Shown here piece by piece: positions 13,188 to 23,876 of a stretch of 64,000 nucleotides of DNA. The DNA is from Methylophaga marina (GTDB lineage: Bacteria > Pseudomonadota > Gammaproteobacteria > Nitrosococcales > Methylophagaceae). Each line of letters begins with the position of its first letter. Position 1 is the first letter of the stretch. Under the pieces are notes generated by a model that had not been told where the DNA came from, searched no databases, and saw only the letters and a list, made by a program, of their open reading frames with translations. Location of the stretch: positions 1-64,000 of the forward strand of contig NZ_AP027741.1 of assembly GCF_030296755.1 (NCBI RefSeq), given 5' to 3'. Made by a program: the position numbers and the translations under genes.

Positions 13188-13937
13188 TTAGTCTTCTTTA
13201 GCCTGCGCACGCTCAGAACGATGTTGACGCAGTTTAAGCAATGTAAAAACAGGACCGGATAAACCGTAAATTAAAAATACGCTAAACAGAATGGTAGGTG
13301 GGTCAATAGCCACCAGAGCAAAAATAAGTACCAGTACCAGCATTACAACAAAAGGTACTCTGTTTCGTAAATCAAGCTCTTTAAAACTGTGATAGCGCAT
13401 TGAGCTGACCATAAATATAGCCGCTCCGAAAGTAATTGGTATGGTGAAAATAGCAATCATGCTCTCACTGAAATCATTGCTCGTGCCTGCCCATACCCAA
13501 CCAGCAATGATGGCGGCCGCAGCAGGACTTGGTAGACCTTGGAAATAACGTTTATCTTGTGTACCTATCTGGGTATTAAATCTGGCTAGTCGCAATGCAC
13601 CACAGGCTGCATATATGAACGCAACCATCCAGCCGAACTTGCCCATATCAGTCAGAGACCACTGAAAAATCACCAAGGCAGGCGCCATACCAAATGAGAC
13701 CATATCGGCTAGACTGTCATATTCTGCGCCAAATGCACTTTGAGTGTTGGTCATTCTGGCGATACGACCATCTAATCCATCCATGATCATCGCAATAAAT
13801 ATAGCAATAGCAGCTGTCTCAAAGTCACCACGAATGCCGGCAACAATGGCATAAAATCCAGCAAAGAGCCCCGCTGTCGTGAATAAATTCGGTAGTAGAT
13901 AGATACCACGATTTTGTGGCTTTTCACTATTAACCAT
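13188..13937 (-). CDS. pssA: CDP-diacylglycerol-serine O-phosphatidyltransferase
   Basis: Integral-membrane enzyme making phosphatidylserine, the precursor of phosphatidylethanolamine. The ATG at 13937 stands ten bases after AGGAG; a GTG nine bases upstream is too close to that site. The CDP-alcohol phosphatidyltransferase signature is complete (DGLDGRIARM, then G-A-E-Y-D-S-L-A-D, residues ~57-82), and about seven hydrophobic helices follow. Its place between ilvC and leuA is common in gammaproteobacteria. It is about 249 residues long, normal for the family. Confidence 0.9.
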   Translation of the reverse strand: MVNSEKPQNRGIYLLPNLFTTAGLFAGFYAIVAGIRGDFETAAIAIFIAMIMDGLDGRIARMTNTQSAFGAEYDSLADMVSFGMAPALVIFQWSLTDMGKFGWMVAFIYAACGALRLARFNTQIGTQDKRYFQGLPSPAAAAIIAGWVWAGTSNDFSESMIAIFTIPITFGAAIFMVSSMRYHSFKELDLRNRVPFVVMLVLVLIFALVAIDPPTILFSVFLIYGLSGPVFTLLKLRQHRSERAQAKED

Positions 13938-13996
13938 AACTAACACGCTCCTGTTGTTTCGGTTCTACATTATGACAGCTAAGGCACACAAACAAA

Positions 13997-14034
13997 ACGG
14001 GGGCGATTGTTTTCACAACCGCCCCCGTCTTTTT
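13997..14034. terminator. GC-rich hairpin terminator after ilvC
   Basis: Arms ACGGGGGCG and CGCCCCCGT enclose a 14-base loop. Read in the ilvC direction the hairpin is followed by TTTTGTTTG; read the other way by CTTTTTTC. It separates ilvBNC from pssA, so pssA-leuA need their own promoter or depend on read-through. Confidence 0.75.
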
Positions 14035-14050
14035 TCAATCAATATGCTGA

Positions 14051-15112
<1,062 letters not shown>

Positions 15113-15607
15113 TTACAGGTGCAAGCTTTTCTCGCCGCGAGCAATTCCTGTGACACCTGAACGGACAGTTTCAATAATTTTATGTTCAGCAAGTGCTTCA
15201 ATAAAAGAATCCAATTTGCTTACAGCACCTGTCAATTCAATGGTATAGGTCGATGAAGTCACATCAATAATGTGGCCTCGAAAAATATCACACAGACGTT
15301 TTACATCTTCTCTCTGAGCCATGGTGGCTGCTTTGACTTTTATCAGCATCATTTCACGTTCAATATGAGGCCCTTCGGTCAGATCCATTAGTTTTACCAC
15401 ATCGATCAATTTATTCAATTGCTTCACAATCTGCTCGATGATGCGATCAGTGCCTGTTGTGACAATGGTCATACGGGATAATGATGGATCCTCTGTTGGC
15501 GCCACCGTTAATGATTCGATGTTATATGCACGCGCCGAAAATAGTCCCGCCACACGTGATAAGGCCCCTGCTTCATTTTCAATCAGGATAGAAATAATAT
15601 GACGCAT
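15113..15607 (-). CDS. ilvN: Acetolactate synthase, small regulatory subunit
   Basis: ACT-domain subunit conferring valine feedback control on acetolactate synthase. The ATG at 15607 gives RHIISILIENEAGALSRVAG, the standard start, with AAGGAG about 11 bases before it; the frame extends upstream inside ilvB but that part is not conserved. The 164-residue protein has the two-part ACT/C-terminal layout (LTVAPTEDPSLSRMTIV, then MLIKVKA and a second domain). Its start lies inside the last 29 bases of ilvB, so the two subunits are translationally coupled. The IlvH name is used for this type in some genomes. Confidence 0.92.
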   Translation of the reverse strand: MRHIISILIENEAGALSRVAGLFSARAYNIESLTVAPTEDPSLSRMTIVTTGTDRIIEQIVKQLNKLIDVVKLMDLTEGPHIEREMMLIKVKAATMAQREDVKRLCDIFRGHIIDVTSSTYTIELTGAVSKLDSFIEALAEHKIIETVRSGVTGIARGEKSLHL

Positions 15608-17351
15608 GGTTACGACAGCTCCTTTCTGAATCTTGTGCAGGTGCGCTATAGGGTGACATATGCATATCGTTATGCGCCTTACCTTGAGCAATCATTGGGT
15701 ATACATTTTCAGTTTGGTCAGTAACGATATCAAAGAACACCAGACGATCTTTCATCGCAAAACCACGCTCCAACTCAGCTCTAAGGTCCTCCGGTTTCTC
15801 GATACGAATACCGACATGACCATAGCTTTCTGTTAACTTCACGAAATCAGGCAGCGACTCCATGTAGGAGTGCGAATAGCGATTTTCGTAGAAAAATTCC
15901 TGCCATTGACGAACCATTCCCAAGTAACGATTGTTCAGAGCAACAATTTTGACGGGAAGACCATACTGCAGACAGGTGGACAATTCCTGAATACACATCT
16001 GGATACTACCTTCGCCAGTCACACAAATCACCGTACTCTCAGGGTATGCTAACTGAACGCCCATAGCAGCGGGCAAACCGAATCCCATCGTGCCAAGACC
16101 ACCTGAGTTAATCCATCGGTTTGGCTCATCAAATCCGTAATACTGAGCAGCCCACATTTGATGTTGGCCCACATCAGAAGTGACATAAGCTTCGCCTTTC
16201 GTGATTTCATGAAGTAACTCAACAACCGCTTGTGGCTTAATTTTGTCACTATTGCGGTCATAACTCATGCATTGCTTCGAACGCCAACCTTCAATGATAT
16301 TCCACCACTCTTCCACCGCTTTTTTCTGTGGCTTTTTATTGCTGTTTTTGAGTAAGTGGTTCATTTCCTGTAATACATCAGGAACACTTCCAACAATAGG
16401 AATATCAACAGTAATTGTCTTGGATATTGAAGACGGATCAATATCGACATGAATGATTTGAGCATGCGGGCAAAACTCGGCAATTTTACCTGTCACCCGG
16501 TCATCAAAACGTGCACCGATAGCGATCAAAACATCGCAATCATGCATCGCCATATTCGCTTCGTATGTACCGTGCATACCCAGCATGCCAAGGAACTGCT
16601 TGTCGCTGGCAGGATAAGCACCTAAGCCCATCAGGGTACTAGTGATAGGGAAACCTAGATGACGAACAAATTGACGTAGCTCATCCGAACCTTTACCCAG
16701 AACTACACCACCACCAGTGTAAATCATTGGCTTTTTGGCTGTTAGCATCAAATCAACAGCACGCTTAATCTGACCTGTATGGCCTTTCACTGTTGGCTGA
16801 TAAGAACGCATATTCACTTTATCGGGATAGTGATATGGCACCTTCACAGCTGGATCAGTAATGTCTTTAGGTACATCAACAACGACAGGGCCAGGACGAC
16901 CAGTAGAAGCGACATAAAATGCTTTTTTTACTGTTTCCGCGAGATCGTTAATATCTTTAACTAAGAAGTTATGTTTTACGCAGGGACGAGTTATCCCAAC
17001 CGCATCGACTTCCTGGAAGGCATCACTACCGATAACCGCAGTGCTTACCTGTCCAGTGATAACCACCATTGGAATGGAATCCATATAGGCCGTCGCAATA
17101 CCGGTGACGGCATTTGTAGCGCCGGGACCAGATGTGACTAAGACCACACCTGGTTTACCTGTCGCACGAGCATAGCCATCTGCAGCATGCGTTGCAGCTT
17201 GCTCATGTCGAACCAGAATGTGTTTGACATCTTCCTGATTGTATAGCGCATCATAGATATGCAGCACTGCACCACCAGGATACCCGAAAAGGTATTCAAC
17301 ACCTTCGTCTTTGAGACATTGAACTAATATCTCGGCACCACTTAATTCCAC
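15579..17351 (-). CDS. ilvB: Acetolactate synthase, large catalytic subunit
   Basis: A 590-residue ThDP-dependent enzyme of the IlvI/IlvB family. The catalytic glutamate is in VRHEQAATHAADGYARATG near residue 50. The central FAD-binding domain includes GMHGTYEANMAMHDCD, and the ThDP-Mg motif is TGEGSIQMCIQELSTC with NNRYLGMVRQWQEFF. It is the first gene of ilvBNC and would be controlled from the 165-base gap shared with divergent pyrC. The same protein is often labelled IlvI. Confidence 0.93.
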   Translation of the reverse strand: MELSGAEILVQCLKDEGVEYLFGYPGGAVLHIYDALYNQEDVKHILVRHEQAATHAADGYARATGKPGVVLVTSGPGATNAVTGIATAYMDSIPMVVITGQVSTAVIGSDAFQEVDAVGITRPCVKHNFLVKDINDLAETVKKAFYVASTGRPGPVVVDVPKDITDPAVKVPYHYPDKVNMRSYQPTVKGHTGQIKRAVDLMLTAKKPMIYTGGGVVLGKGSDELRQFVRHLGFPITSTLMGLGAYPASDKQFLGMLGMHGTYEANMAMHDCDVLIAIGARFDDRVTGKIAEFCPHAQIIHVDIDPSSISKTITVDIPIVGSVPDVLQEMNHLLKNSNKKPQKKAVEEWWNIIEGWRSKQCMSYDRNSDKIKPQAVVELLHEITKGEAYVTSDVGQHQMWAAQYYGFDEPNRWINSGGLGTMGFGLPAAMGVQLAYPESTVICVTGEGSIQMCIQELSTCLQYGLPVKIVALNNRYLGMVRQWQEFFYENRYSHSYMESLPDFVKLTESYGHVGIRIEKPEDLRAELERGFAMKDRLVFFDIVTDQTENVYPMIAQGKAHNDMHMSPYSAPAQDSERSCRNHASYYFYPD

Positions 17352-17516
17352 GTGTTCCCCTTATATGTATGCCGTTCTTTTTAGTGAGCTAAAAAATTGT
17401 AAACGTGTAAAGTTACTTGTAATGCGTGATAAGGTCAAGAATAAGGTCTGTCGCCTTTTCTGCCCATAAAAGATCTATTTATCCTTAATGCATTTGCTGT
17501 GGCATAATTTAACGCT

Positions 17517-18566
17517 ATGACACAATTAAAATCTAAGCAAATTACATTAACTCGTCCTGACGATTGGCACTTACACTTGCGCGATGATCTGGCACTAAAA
17601 CGCACCGTTTCAGACACAGCTCGAGTCTTTGGTCGTGCCATCGTCATGCCAAATCTCCAACCACCTGTAACGACGACTGCATTGGCCGCTGATTACAGAG
17701 CCAGAATAATAGAAAACAGGTCTGAACACAGTCAGTTTGAACCTTTAATGACATTGTATCTCACCGATAACACCTCTGCCGATGAAATTTATCGTGCTCA
17801 CGAGAGTGGAATCATTCATGGCGTCAAATTATACCCAGCAGGTGCCACCACAAATTCAGATGCGGGTGTGACTGAACTTAGTCATTGCTATCAGGCATTA
17901 GAGGCGATGCAAAAGCTCGGTATACCACTACTTGTACATGGTGAAGTCACTTCGCCCGAGATAGATGTATTTGATCGCGAGAAAGTTTTTATCGATCAGA
18001 TATTAATCCCTCTGATAAAAAATTTTCCTGAACTGAGAATCGTCTTTGAACATATCACTACATCTAATGCCGCTGAGTTTGTCGCTAGCGCTGCTGACCA
18101 TATTGCTGCAACTATCACCCCTCATCACTTACTGTTAAATAGAAATGATCTTCTGGTGGGAGCTATAAGGCCACACCACTACTGCTTACCTGTATTAAAG
18201 AGAAATACACACCAACAGGCTTTGATTAAAGCAGCGACCAGTGGCAGTAAGAAATTCTTTCTAGGCACTGATAGTGCGCCTCATCCACGAGCAGGCAAAG
18301 AATCAAGCTGTGGTTGCGCCGGCATATATAGTGCTCATGCCGCGATTGAGTTGTATGCAGAAGCATTTGATGCAGCAAATGCATTAGATAAATTAGAAAT
18401 GTTTGCCAGCTTTAATGGACCTGATTTCTACCACTTACCTAGAAATCAGACTCAAATAACGTTAGTAAAAGAAAGCTGGGACGTCCCTCAAACGTTACCT
18501 TTTGCAGACAGTTCTTTGGTACCCATGCGGGCGGGAAATCAGATAGCTTGGAAAGTCGTTAGTTAA
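17517..18566 (+). CDS. pyrC: Dihydroorotase, class II
   Basis: A 349-residue binuclear zinc amidohydrolase of pyrimidine synthesis. Ligands are visible in order: [12 protein letters not shown] (two metal histidines), [13 protein letters not shown] (the lysine that is carboxylated), LLVHGEV (His), FEHITT (His) and FLGTDSAPH (catalytic Asp). Length matches Escherichia coli PyrC. It is divergent from ilvB and convergent with the GGDEF gene, one base apart. Confidence 0.94.
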   Translation: MTQLKSKQITLTRPDDWHLHLRDDLALKRTVSDTARVFGRAIVMPNLQPPVTTTALAADYRARIIENRSEHSQFEPLMTLYLTDNTSADEIYRAHESGIIHGVKLYPAGATTNSDAGVTELSHCYQALEAMQKLGIPLLVHGEVTSPEIDVFDREKVFIDQILIPLIKNFPELRIVFEHITTSNAAEFVASAADHIAATITPHHLLLNRNDLLVGAIRPHHYCLPVLKRNTHQQALIKAATSGSKKFFLGTDSAPHPRAGKESSCGCAGIYSAHAAIELYAEAFDAANALDKLEMFASFNGPDFYHLPRNQTQITLVKESWDVPQTLPFADSSLVPMRAGNQIAWKVVS

Positions 18567-18567
18567 T

Positions 18568-19530
18568 CTAACGGCTTTGCTTGCGTTTGCGTTTATACAT
18601 CAAGACATCACCTTCAGAAAGTAAATCTTCAATACCTTGATGTTTGTCTGAGTCCATCAATACGACACCGTATGAAAAAGTAATGTCATAGCCAAGTTCG
18701 CGCTGTTTATTAGATGCTTCAACTTGCTTTGAAAAACGTTTCATCACTTCATCAACCGCTTTTTGATCAGCATCAACCAGCAGAATAACAAATTCGTCTC
18801 CGCCCATTCTCGCGACGATATCTGAATCTCTGCCAACATCATCTAAGATCGTTGCAAATTGACGTAGTGCCTTATCCCCCTCTGCATGACCAAACTTATC
18901 GTTGATGGGTTTAAATTCATTCAGATCAAGAAAAGCCAGGGCAACGGGTAGTCCACCACGTCTGCATATACTCAGAGATTTTGCGGCAGACATATTAAAA
19001 CCTCGACGGTTTAATATGCCTGTTAGCTCATCCATGGTCGCCAACTCAACGGCTTGAATCTCGTGTTCAACTATGGTTGCTAGATCTTTAAGTAGTGCTC
19101 GATCTTCGTCACTGAAATGTCTTGGCCTCACATCTTTAATACACAACGTACCTAGCTTACTGCCATCAAGATAACGAATGGGATAGCCAGCATAAAAGCG
19201 TATATGCTTTTGACCTATAAATAGCGGATTGTCGATGAAACGTTCATCCTTATGCGTATCTTCAACAACAAAGGCGCCATCGCCCAAAATCGCGTGTCCA
19301 CAAAAAGACAGATCACGTGGCGTCTCAGTAATATCTAATCCCTGGCAGGACTTAAACCATTGGCGATTTTTATCAACAATACTGACGAGCGCAACTGGCA
19401 CATCAAATAACTTAATGGCGATTCTTGTGAGACGATCAAAGCGTTCGTCGGGAGCCGAATCAAGGATAGTCAACGATTGTAATGTCGATAACCTTTCTTG
19501 TTCATTTTGAGGTAAATCTGGTGTTTTCAT
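18568..19530 (-). CDS. GAF-GGDEF diguanylate cyclase
   Basis: A 320-residue soluble signalling protein with an N-terminal GAF domain (about residues 20-155, with the RDLSFCGHAIL and YPIRYLDGSKLGTLC pattern of small-molecule-sensing GAFs) and a C-terminal GGDEF domain (about 165-320). The cyclase motif MGGDEFVILL and the DELTGILNRRGF metal-loop start are intact, so c-di-GMP synthesis is likely. The R-x2-D inhibitory site five residues before GGDEF is not clear, as VARMGGDEF follows GRDSDI (the RDSD pattern could serve). It is monocistronic. Confidence 0.88.
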   Translation of the reverse strand: MKTPDLPQNEQERLSTLQSLTILDSAPDERFDRLTRIAIKLFDVPVALVSIVDKNRQWFKSCQGLDITETPRDLSFCGHAILGDGAFVVEDTHKDERFIDNPLFIGQKHIRFYAGYPIRYLDGSKLGTLCIKDVRPRHFSDEDRALLKDLATIVEHEIQAVELATMDELTGILNRRGFNMSAAKSLSICRRGGLPVALAFLDLNEFKPINDKFGHAEGDKALRQFATILDDVGRDSDIVARMGGDEFVILLVDADQKAVDEVMKRFSKQVEASNKQRELGYDITFSYGVVLMDSDKHQGIEDLLSEGDVLMYKRKRKQSR

Positions 19531-19635
19531 TCAAAACTCCAGTTTTTATAGAAACAGAAACATCATAAATGAGTACACAAGCTTGTGTATACAAACAGCT
19601 TGGCTGTTCATGCATCGGAAATATATATTTGGAAA

Positions 19636-19668
19636 AAGGTTCATTTCGCATACAACGAAATGAACCTT
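19636..19668. terminator. Terminator after purC
   Basis: Arms AAGGTTCATTTCG and CGAAATGAACCTT form a 13-bp stem with a seven-base loop. Read from purC the hairpin is followed by TTTTCC, consistent with a factor-independent terminator. Confidence 0.7.
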
Positions 19669-19681
19669 GAATGACTTTATT

Positions 19682-20392
19682 CTATAGCGTCACACCGATA
19701 CGTTGTGCCACTTCTTCATAGGCTTCAATGACACCACCCAGACCTTGTCTAAAACGGTCTTTGTCCAGTTTTTTACGTGTTTCTGCATCCCACAGACGAC
19801 AGCCATCTGGACTAAACTCATCACCTAAAAAGATCTGACCTTTGAACAAGCCAAACTCTAGTTTATAGTCCACTAAAATCATGCCGGCATCGGCAAATAG
19901 CCTCTGTAAATGTTCATTAACTTCAAACGTTAACTCTTTCATTTTGCTTATATCTTCAGCTTTAGCCCAGCCGAATGTTTCGATGTGATACTCGTTGATC
20001 ATCGGATCATGTAACGCATCATTCTTAAGAAAAAATTCAAACACGGGAGGATTGAGCGCAAGTCCATCTTCGACGCCAAGGCGACGAACCAAGCTACCAG
20101 AGGCCACATTCCGTACCACACATTCAACCGGCACCATTTGCATGTTTTTAACCAAGGATTCCGTATCGTTCAACAGCTCTTCGAAGTGAGTTGGAATGCC
20201 TTTATCAGCCAAATATTGCATAATGAACGCATTAAACTTGTTATTGACCATGCCTTTACGATTTAACTGTTCGACTTTTTCACCATCAAATGCAGACGTA
20301 TCATCACGAAAGCTCAGTACGACATAATCTTCATTATCTGTAGCAAAAACACTTTTGGCTTTACCAGAATACAATTCTTGTTTCTTTTGCAT
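19682..20392 (-). CDS. purC: SAICAR synthase
   Basis: Phosphoribosylaminoimidazole-succinocarboxamide synthase of purine synthesis, 236 residues. Signatures are [14 protein letters not shown] (ATP loop), [12 protein letters not shown] near residue 30, [18 protein letters not shown] near 83-100, and LVDYKLEFG and [14 protein letters not shown] further on. It is the last gene of dapA-bamC-MBL-purC and is followed by a hairpin terminator. Confidence 0.95.
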   Translation of the reverse strand: MQKKQELYSGKAKSVFATDNEDYVVLSFRDDTSAFDGEKVEQLNRKGMVNNKFNAFIMQYLADKGIPTHFEELLNDTESLVKNMQMVPVECVVRNVASGSLVRRLGVEDGLALNPPVFEFFLKNDALHDPMINEYHIETFGWAKAEDISKMKELTFEVNEHLQRLFADAGMILVDYKLEFGLFKGQIFLGDEFSPDGCRLWDAETRKKLDKDRFRQGLGGVIEAYEEVAQRIGVTL

Positions 20393-20402
20393 CAGCTATC
20401 TC

Positions 20403-21170
20403 TTAGCGGTTAGTTATTTCACGCCAGTCAAAACCGGCCTCTTGGTCTGCAATGCCAATCCAATCATGTTCACAAGCCAGTGCGTCAGCAAGTAACGGCA
20501 CAACAAGCGATGGACAATTGTTTTTTTCAGAAATATGCATTGCCATAATATGCTGCAAGTTTGTGGTGTCAATTTTCTCAAGTAATGAGGCGGATTGCAC
20601 GTTATTTAAATGCCCCAGTCTGCCACCAACACGCCGCTTAAGATGTTCAGGATATTCCCCCTGCTCCAGCATCATCATATCGTGATTGGCCTCTAACAGT
20701 AAGGCATTACAGCCAGATAATGTTTCCTCAATCAACGGTGTGATGGAGCCGACATCCGTCAGCAAACCTAAGCGGTGTTGACCATTACCAAAAACAAACT
20801 GGCTCGGCTCTCGTGCATCATGTGGCACGGGAAATGGTTCAACTTCTAAATCATTAATGCTGAATGTTTCATGGCAATTAAATGTCTTGATATGCGCTGC
20901 AATATCAACCGGCAAACAACCTGCTGTGCCCGGTGTGGTATAGACAGGCAAACGAAATTTTCGGGCCATGACACGTATACCAGCCATGTGATCGGCATGC
21001 TCATGTGTAACTAATAAAGCAGATAGCTGGTAAGGGTCAACGCCCAGTTTCCGTAAACGTTTCTCAGCTTCACGAGCAGAAAAACCACAGTCAATCATGA
21101 CTGTGGTTTTTCCAGCTGTTACCAGTGTCGCATTACCTCGACTACCACTTCCAAGGGAAGCAAATCGCAT
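20403..21170 (-). CDS. MBL-fold hydrolase, YycJ/WalJ-like
   Basis: A 255-residue metallo-beta-lactamase-fold protein. It starts MRFASLGSGSRGNATLV, typical of the YycJ group, and has the full metal motif THEHADHMAG near residue 54. Relatives have been linked to nuclease activity on DNA ends and to cell-wall stress, but the substrate here is not known. Its start overlaps the bamC stop by one base and purC follows after ten bases, so it belongs to that operon. Confidence 0.83.
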   Translation of the reverse strand: MRFASLGSGSRGNATLVTAGKTTVMIDCGFSAREAEKRLRKLGVDPYQLSALLVTHEHADHMAGIRVMARKFRLPVYTTPGTAGCLPVDIAAHIKTFNCHETFSINDLEVEPFPVPHDAREPSQFVFGNGQHRLGLLTDVGSITPLIEETLSGCNALLLEANHDMMMLEQGEYPEHLKRRVGGRLGHLNNVQSASLLEKIDTTNLQHIMAMHISEKNNCPSLVVPLLADALACEHDWIGIADQEAGFDWREITNR

Positions 21171-22201
21171 TATGGTGCAAGTTGTTCCTGAATCAGATCT
21201 AACAAACGTTTGGCAGAGTCATCAGAAGTACGCACTTCATTTGAATCTAATACCATTACACGTGTTTGATCAGCATCTGACAGCAACTTAATGTAGTAGT
21301 ATTCGTTTGGTTTTTTCTCGACATCATCACGCCAGAAGGCCAGTTTATCCAGCATGCCTTCATCATCTTCTTCAGCTTGCTTGAATGGATCAATGTAGCG
21401 GACAAAATACTGACCTTTGCTACGATCACGATCTTCAACTGAGAAGCCTTTGCTATCTAGGACACGTCCAACACGTCCCCAAACTGTTGAGAAATCCTGC
21501 TCAATTAATAAACTTTGCTGACCATTACTATCATCCATCAATAACACACGAGCAGTTTCTTCTGGTGGTGGCGCTGGGGTCGCCAGTTTAAATTGCTCCA
21601 TATCTTGCTGGTACAGCGTGCCTAAATAATCAGCTAATTGACGAAGCATCGCTTCATCTTTCTGGTTATTAGCTTGTTCACTATCGGCATTACCCAAATA
21701 GATATTGGCCATTTTAGAGGTATCACCACGTTCCATTCGAATGCGGTAGACATAACCATCTGCATCAGCTGTGGTATCCATCAGACCAATACGGTCATCA
21801 GCACGTGCAATCCCTAAATCTTTAGTCGCCCAAAAATCGATGATACGTTGCCAAGTCACTTCACGGTCACCAGGCACAACAAGATGCCGGTCTGCACCTT
21901 CACCTGATAATGCAGGTTTGGATTCAGGCGTAATATTGTATTTTGCAGCTAATGGGTTGGTTGCCGCTTCTTCAAATTCAGAGTATGTCGCTGTATTTGT
22001 CTGCTTACCAGAGATGTCATCTTTAATTCGACTAGTGCTTAAATCGGGCGGCACATCGAGAGGTGGCATAGTTTCAGCTTTACGGTATTTCTGTGTGTTA
22101 TCTGGAACCACTTCATCTAATGATGAGAAAGCACCACAAGCAGTTAGAGCAGTCGTCATCATGACAACCAGCGATGTTTGTTTAAATAATTTTACGTTCA
22201 T
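21170..22201 (-). CDS. bamC: Outer-membrane assembly lipoprotein BamC
   Basis: A 343-residue lipoprotein with signal peptide and lipobox LTAC near residue 22, so it is anchored in the outer membrane as part of the BAM complex. The lasso region VVPDNTQKYRKAETMPPLDV and LDVPPDLS that binds BamD is conserved, followed by two helix-grip domains (about 95-200 and 220-340). Location directly downstream of dapA is the classic arrangement. Confidence 0.9.
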   Translation of the reverse strand: MNVKLFKQTSLVVMMTTALTACGAFSSLDEVVPDNTQKYRKAETMPPLDVPPDLSTSRIKDDISGKQTNTATYSEFEEAATNPLAAKYNITPESKPALSGEGADRHLVVPGDREVTWQRIIDFWATKDLGIARADDRIGLMDTTADADGYVYRIRMERGDTSKMANIYLGNADSEQANNQKDEAMLRQLADYLGTLYQQDMEQFKLATPAPPPEETARVLLMDDSNGQQSLLIEQDFSTVWGRVGRVLDSKGFSVEDRDRSKGQYFVRYIDPFKQAEEDDEGMLDKLAFWRDDVEKKPNEYYYIKLLSDADQTRVMVLDSNEVRTSDDSAKRLLDLIQEQLAP

Positions 22202-22225
22202 TTAATACAGTTCACTCACTTGAAT

Positions 22226-23104
22226 TTAGTTGAGAACACCGGCAGTGTTCAATGCATCACGCACAGATTGATGATAATTCTCAGACAATACCGTCATTGG
22301 CAAACGAATGCCACTAGAAATAAGTCTCATTTCGTTCAAAGCCCATTTTACGGGTATGGGATTTGACTCGACAAACAAGAATTGATGCAGAGCCACTAAT
22401 TTTGAATTAATGTCGCGAGCTAAAGTCTCATTCCCAGCTAAAGCAGCCTGACACATTTCATGCATGAGTTTAGGCGCGACATTTGCGGTGACAGAAATCA
22501 CCCCCTGACCGCCTGCCAATATGAAATCGACAGTGTTGGCATCTTCACCAGTGTAAAGAGCAAAGCCTTCTCGTGATAATTGTTTAATCTGCTGAACACG
22601 AGAAACATCGCCAGTAGCTTCTTTGATGCCGATAATATTGGAAAGCTCTGATAATCTTCCAACCGTTTCAGGTAGCAAATCAGATGCAGTGCGACCTGGC
22701 ACGTTGTATAAGATTTGTGGAATATTGACTGCTTCAGCGATGGCTTTGAAATGGAGATACATGCCCTGCTGAGTCGGTTTGTTGTAATAAGGCGCAACAA
22801 GCAAAACTGCATCAACACCAAGATCTTTTGCCGATTGAGTCAGTTCAATAGCTTCTGAAGTCGAGTTGGCACCAGTACCGGCAATCACGGGGATACGCCC
22901 ATTCACTTGTTCCACCACCAGACGAATCACGTCACAGTGTTCTTCTACGCTCAAGGTTGCAGATTCACCGGTCGTACCGACAGCGACAATGGCATCTGTG
23001 CCCTGGCTGATATGAAACTCGACCAGCTTTCGCAGGCTGTCAACATCCAAGGCACCATCTGCCTGCATGGGTGTGACAAGAGCTACCATACTGCCGCTAA
23101 ACAT
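22226..23104 (-). CDS. dapA: 4-hydroxy-tetrahydrodipicolinate synthase
   Basis: A 292-residue class I aldolase of lysine and peptidoglycan precursor synthesis. The ATG at 23104 gives the usual start [13 protein letters not shown], with GGAG upstream; the open frame extending to 23209 is not conserved. Signatures are [17 protein letters not shown] near residue 40, the catalytic Tyr in [12 protein letters not shown] near 133, and the Schiff-base Lys in IGIKEATGD near 161. First gene of the dapA-bamC-MBL-purC cluster. Confidence 0.94.
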   Translation of the reverse strand: MFSGSMVALVTPMQADGALDVDSLRKLVEFHISQGTDAIVAVGTTGESATLSVEEHCDVIRLVVEQVNGRIPVIAGTGANSTSEAIELTQSAKDLGVDAVLLVAPYYNKPTQQGMYLHFKAIAEAVNIPQILYNVPGRTASDLLPETVGRLSELSNIIGIKEATGDVSRVQQIKQLSREGFALYTGEDANTVDFILAGGQGVISVTANVAPKLMHEMCQAALAGNETLARDINSKLVALHQFLFVESNPIPVKWALNEMRLISSGIRLPMTVLSENYHQSVRDALNTAGVLN

Positions 23105-23223
23105 ATTTAAATGACTCCGAAAAAATAACAGGCATGGTACTTTGCCTGCCTGTTGATGACAAGATCCGACTGAATTGTGTAAGGTACTTTTCTTTCTCAA
23201 TCTAATCAAACAGGACGACTAAG

Positions 23224-23691
23224 ATGACACAAGTTAAAGTAGGTGAAGCTGTCCCAGACTTTACACTGCCAAGCACAGGCGATAAAACTTTCCAACTTTC
23301 AGCCATGAAAGGCAAACGCGTCTTAATTTATTTTTATCCGAAAGATAATACGCCCGGCTGTACACTCGAGGGTCAAAATTTCCGCGATAATATCGACTTC
23401 TTCACTGAGCACAACACCATCATTTTTGGTATTTCACGCGACAGTCTTCGTATGCATGAAAACTTCAAAACCAAGCAATCATTTCCATTCGACTTATTAT
23501 CAGACTCTGAAGAGGAAGCTTGCCGCTTATTCGATGTCATCAAGCTCAAAAAACTCTACGGTAAAGAACACATGGGCATCGTAAGAAGTACATTTCTCAT
23601 TGATGAAAATGGTGTACTTCAGCAAGAGTGGCGCAATGTAAAGGTCAAACAACACCTTGATGAGGTTAAAGACGCCATATCGAACTTATAA
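23224..23691 (+). CDS. bcp: Bcp/PrxQ-type peroxiredoxin
   Basis: A 155-residue thiol peroxidase reducing H2O2 and alkyl hydroperoxides. The peroxidatic Cys46 sits in the PKDNTPGCTLEG motif. The resolving cysteine usual five residues later is absent (Gln51), so this is a one-Cys-type member or uses another Cys (Cys99 region, EEACRLF). Length and fold match. It is divergent from dapA, sharing a 119-base gap. Confidence 0.88.
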   Translation: MTQVKVGEAVPDFTLPSTGDKTFQLSAMKGKRVLIYFYPKDNTPGCTLEGQNFRDNIDFFTEHNTIIFGISRDSLRMHENFKTKQSFPFDLLSDSEEEACRLFDVIKLKKLYGKEHMGIVRSTFLIDENGVLQQEWRNVKVKQHLDEVKDAISNL

Positions 23692-23876
23692 ACTCATCCA
23701 TCAGAGGACTTGGCCATAACTCTACAGCGCCACAATGGATCGCTTTCATAGCTCGTTCGCACTTAATTCGTGCACTTTATTATTACTACCTCTTTGTAGG
23801 TATACCAAAATAGATACTATTCGTATTGGTCTGTTTTTTGCTCTGGCAGTATTGAATAACACTGTTAGGGGTAACA

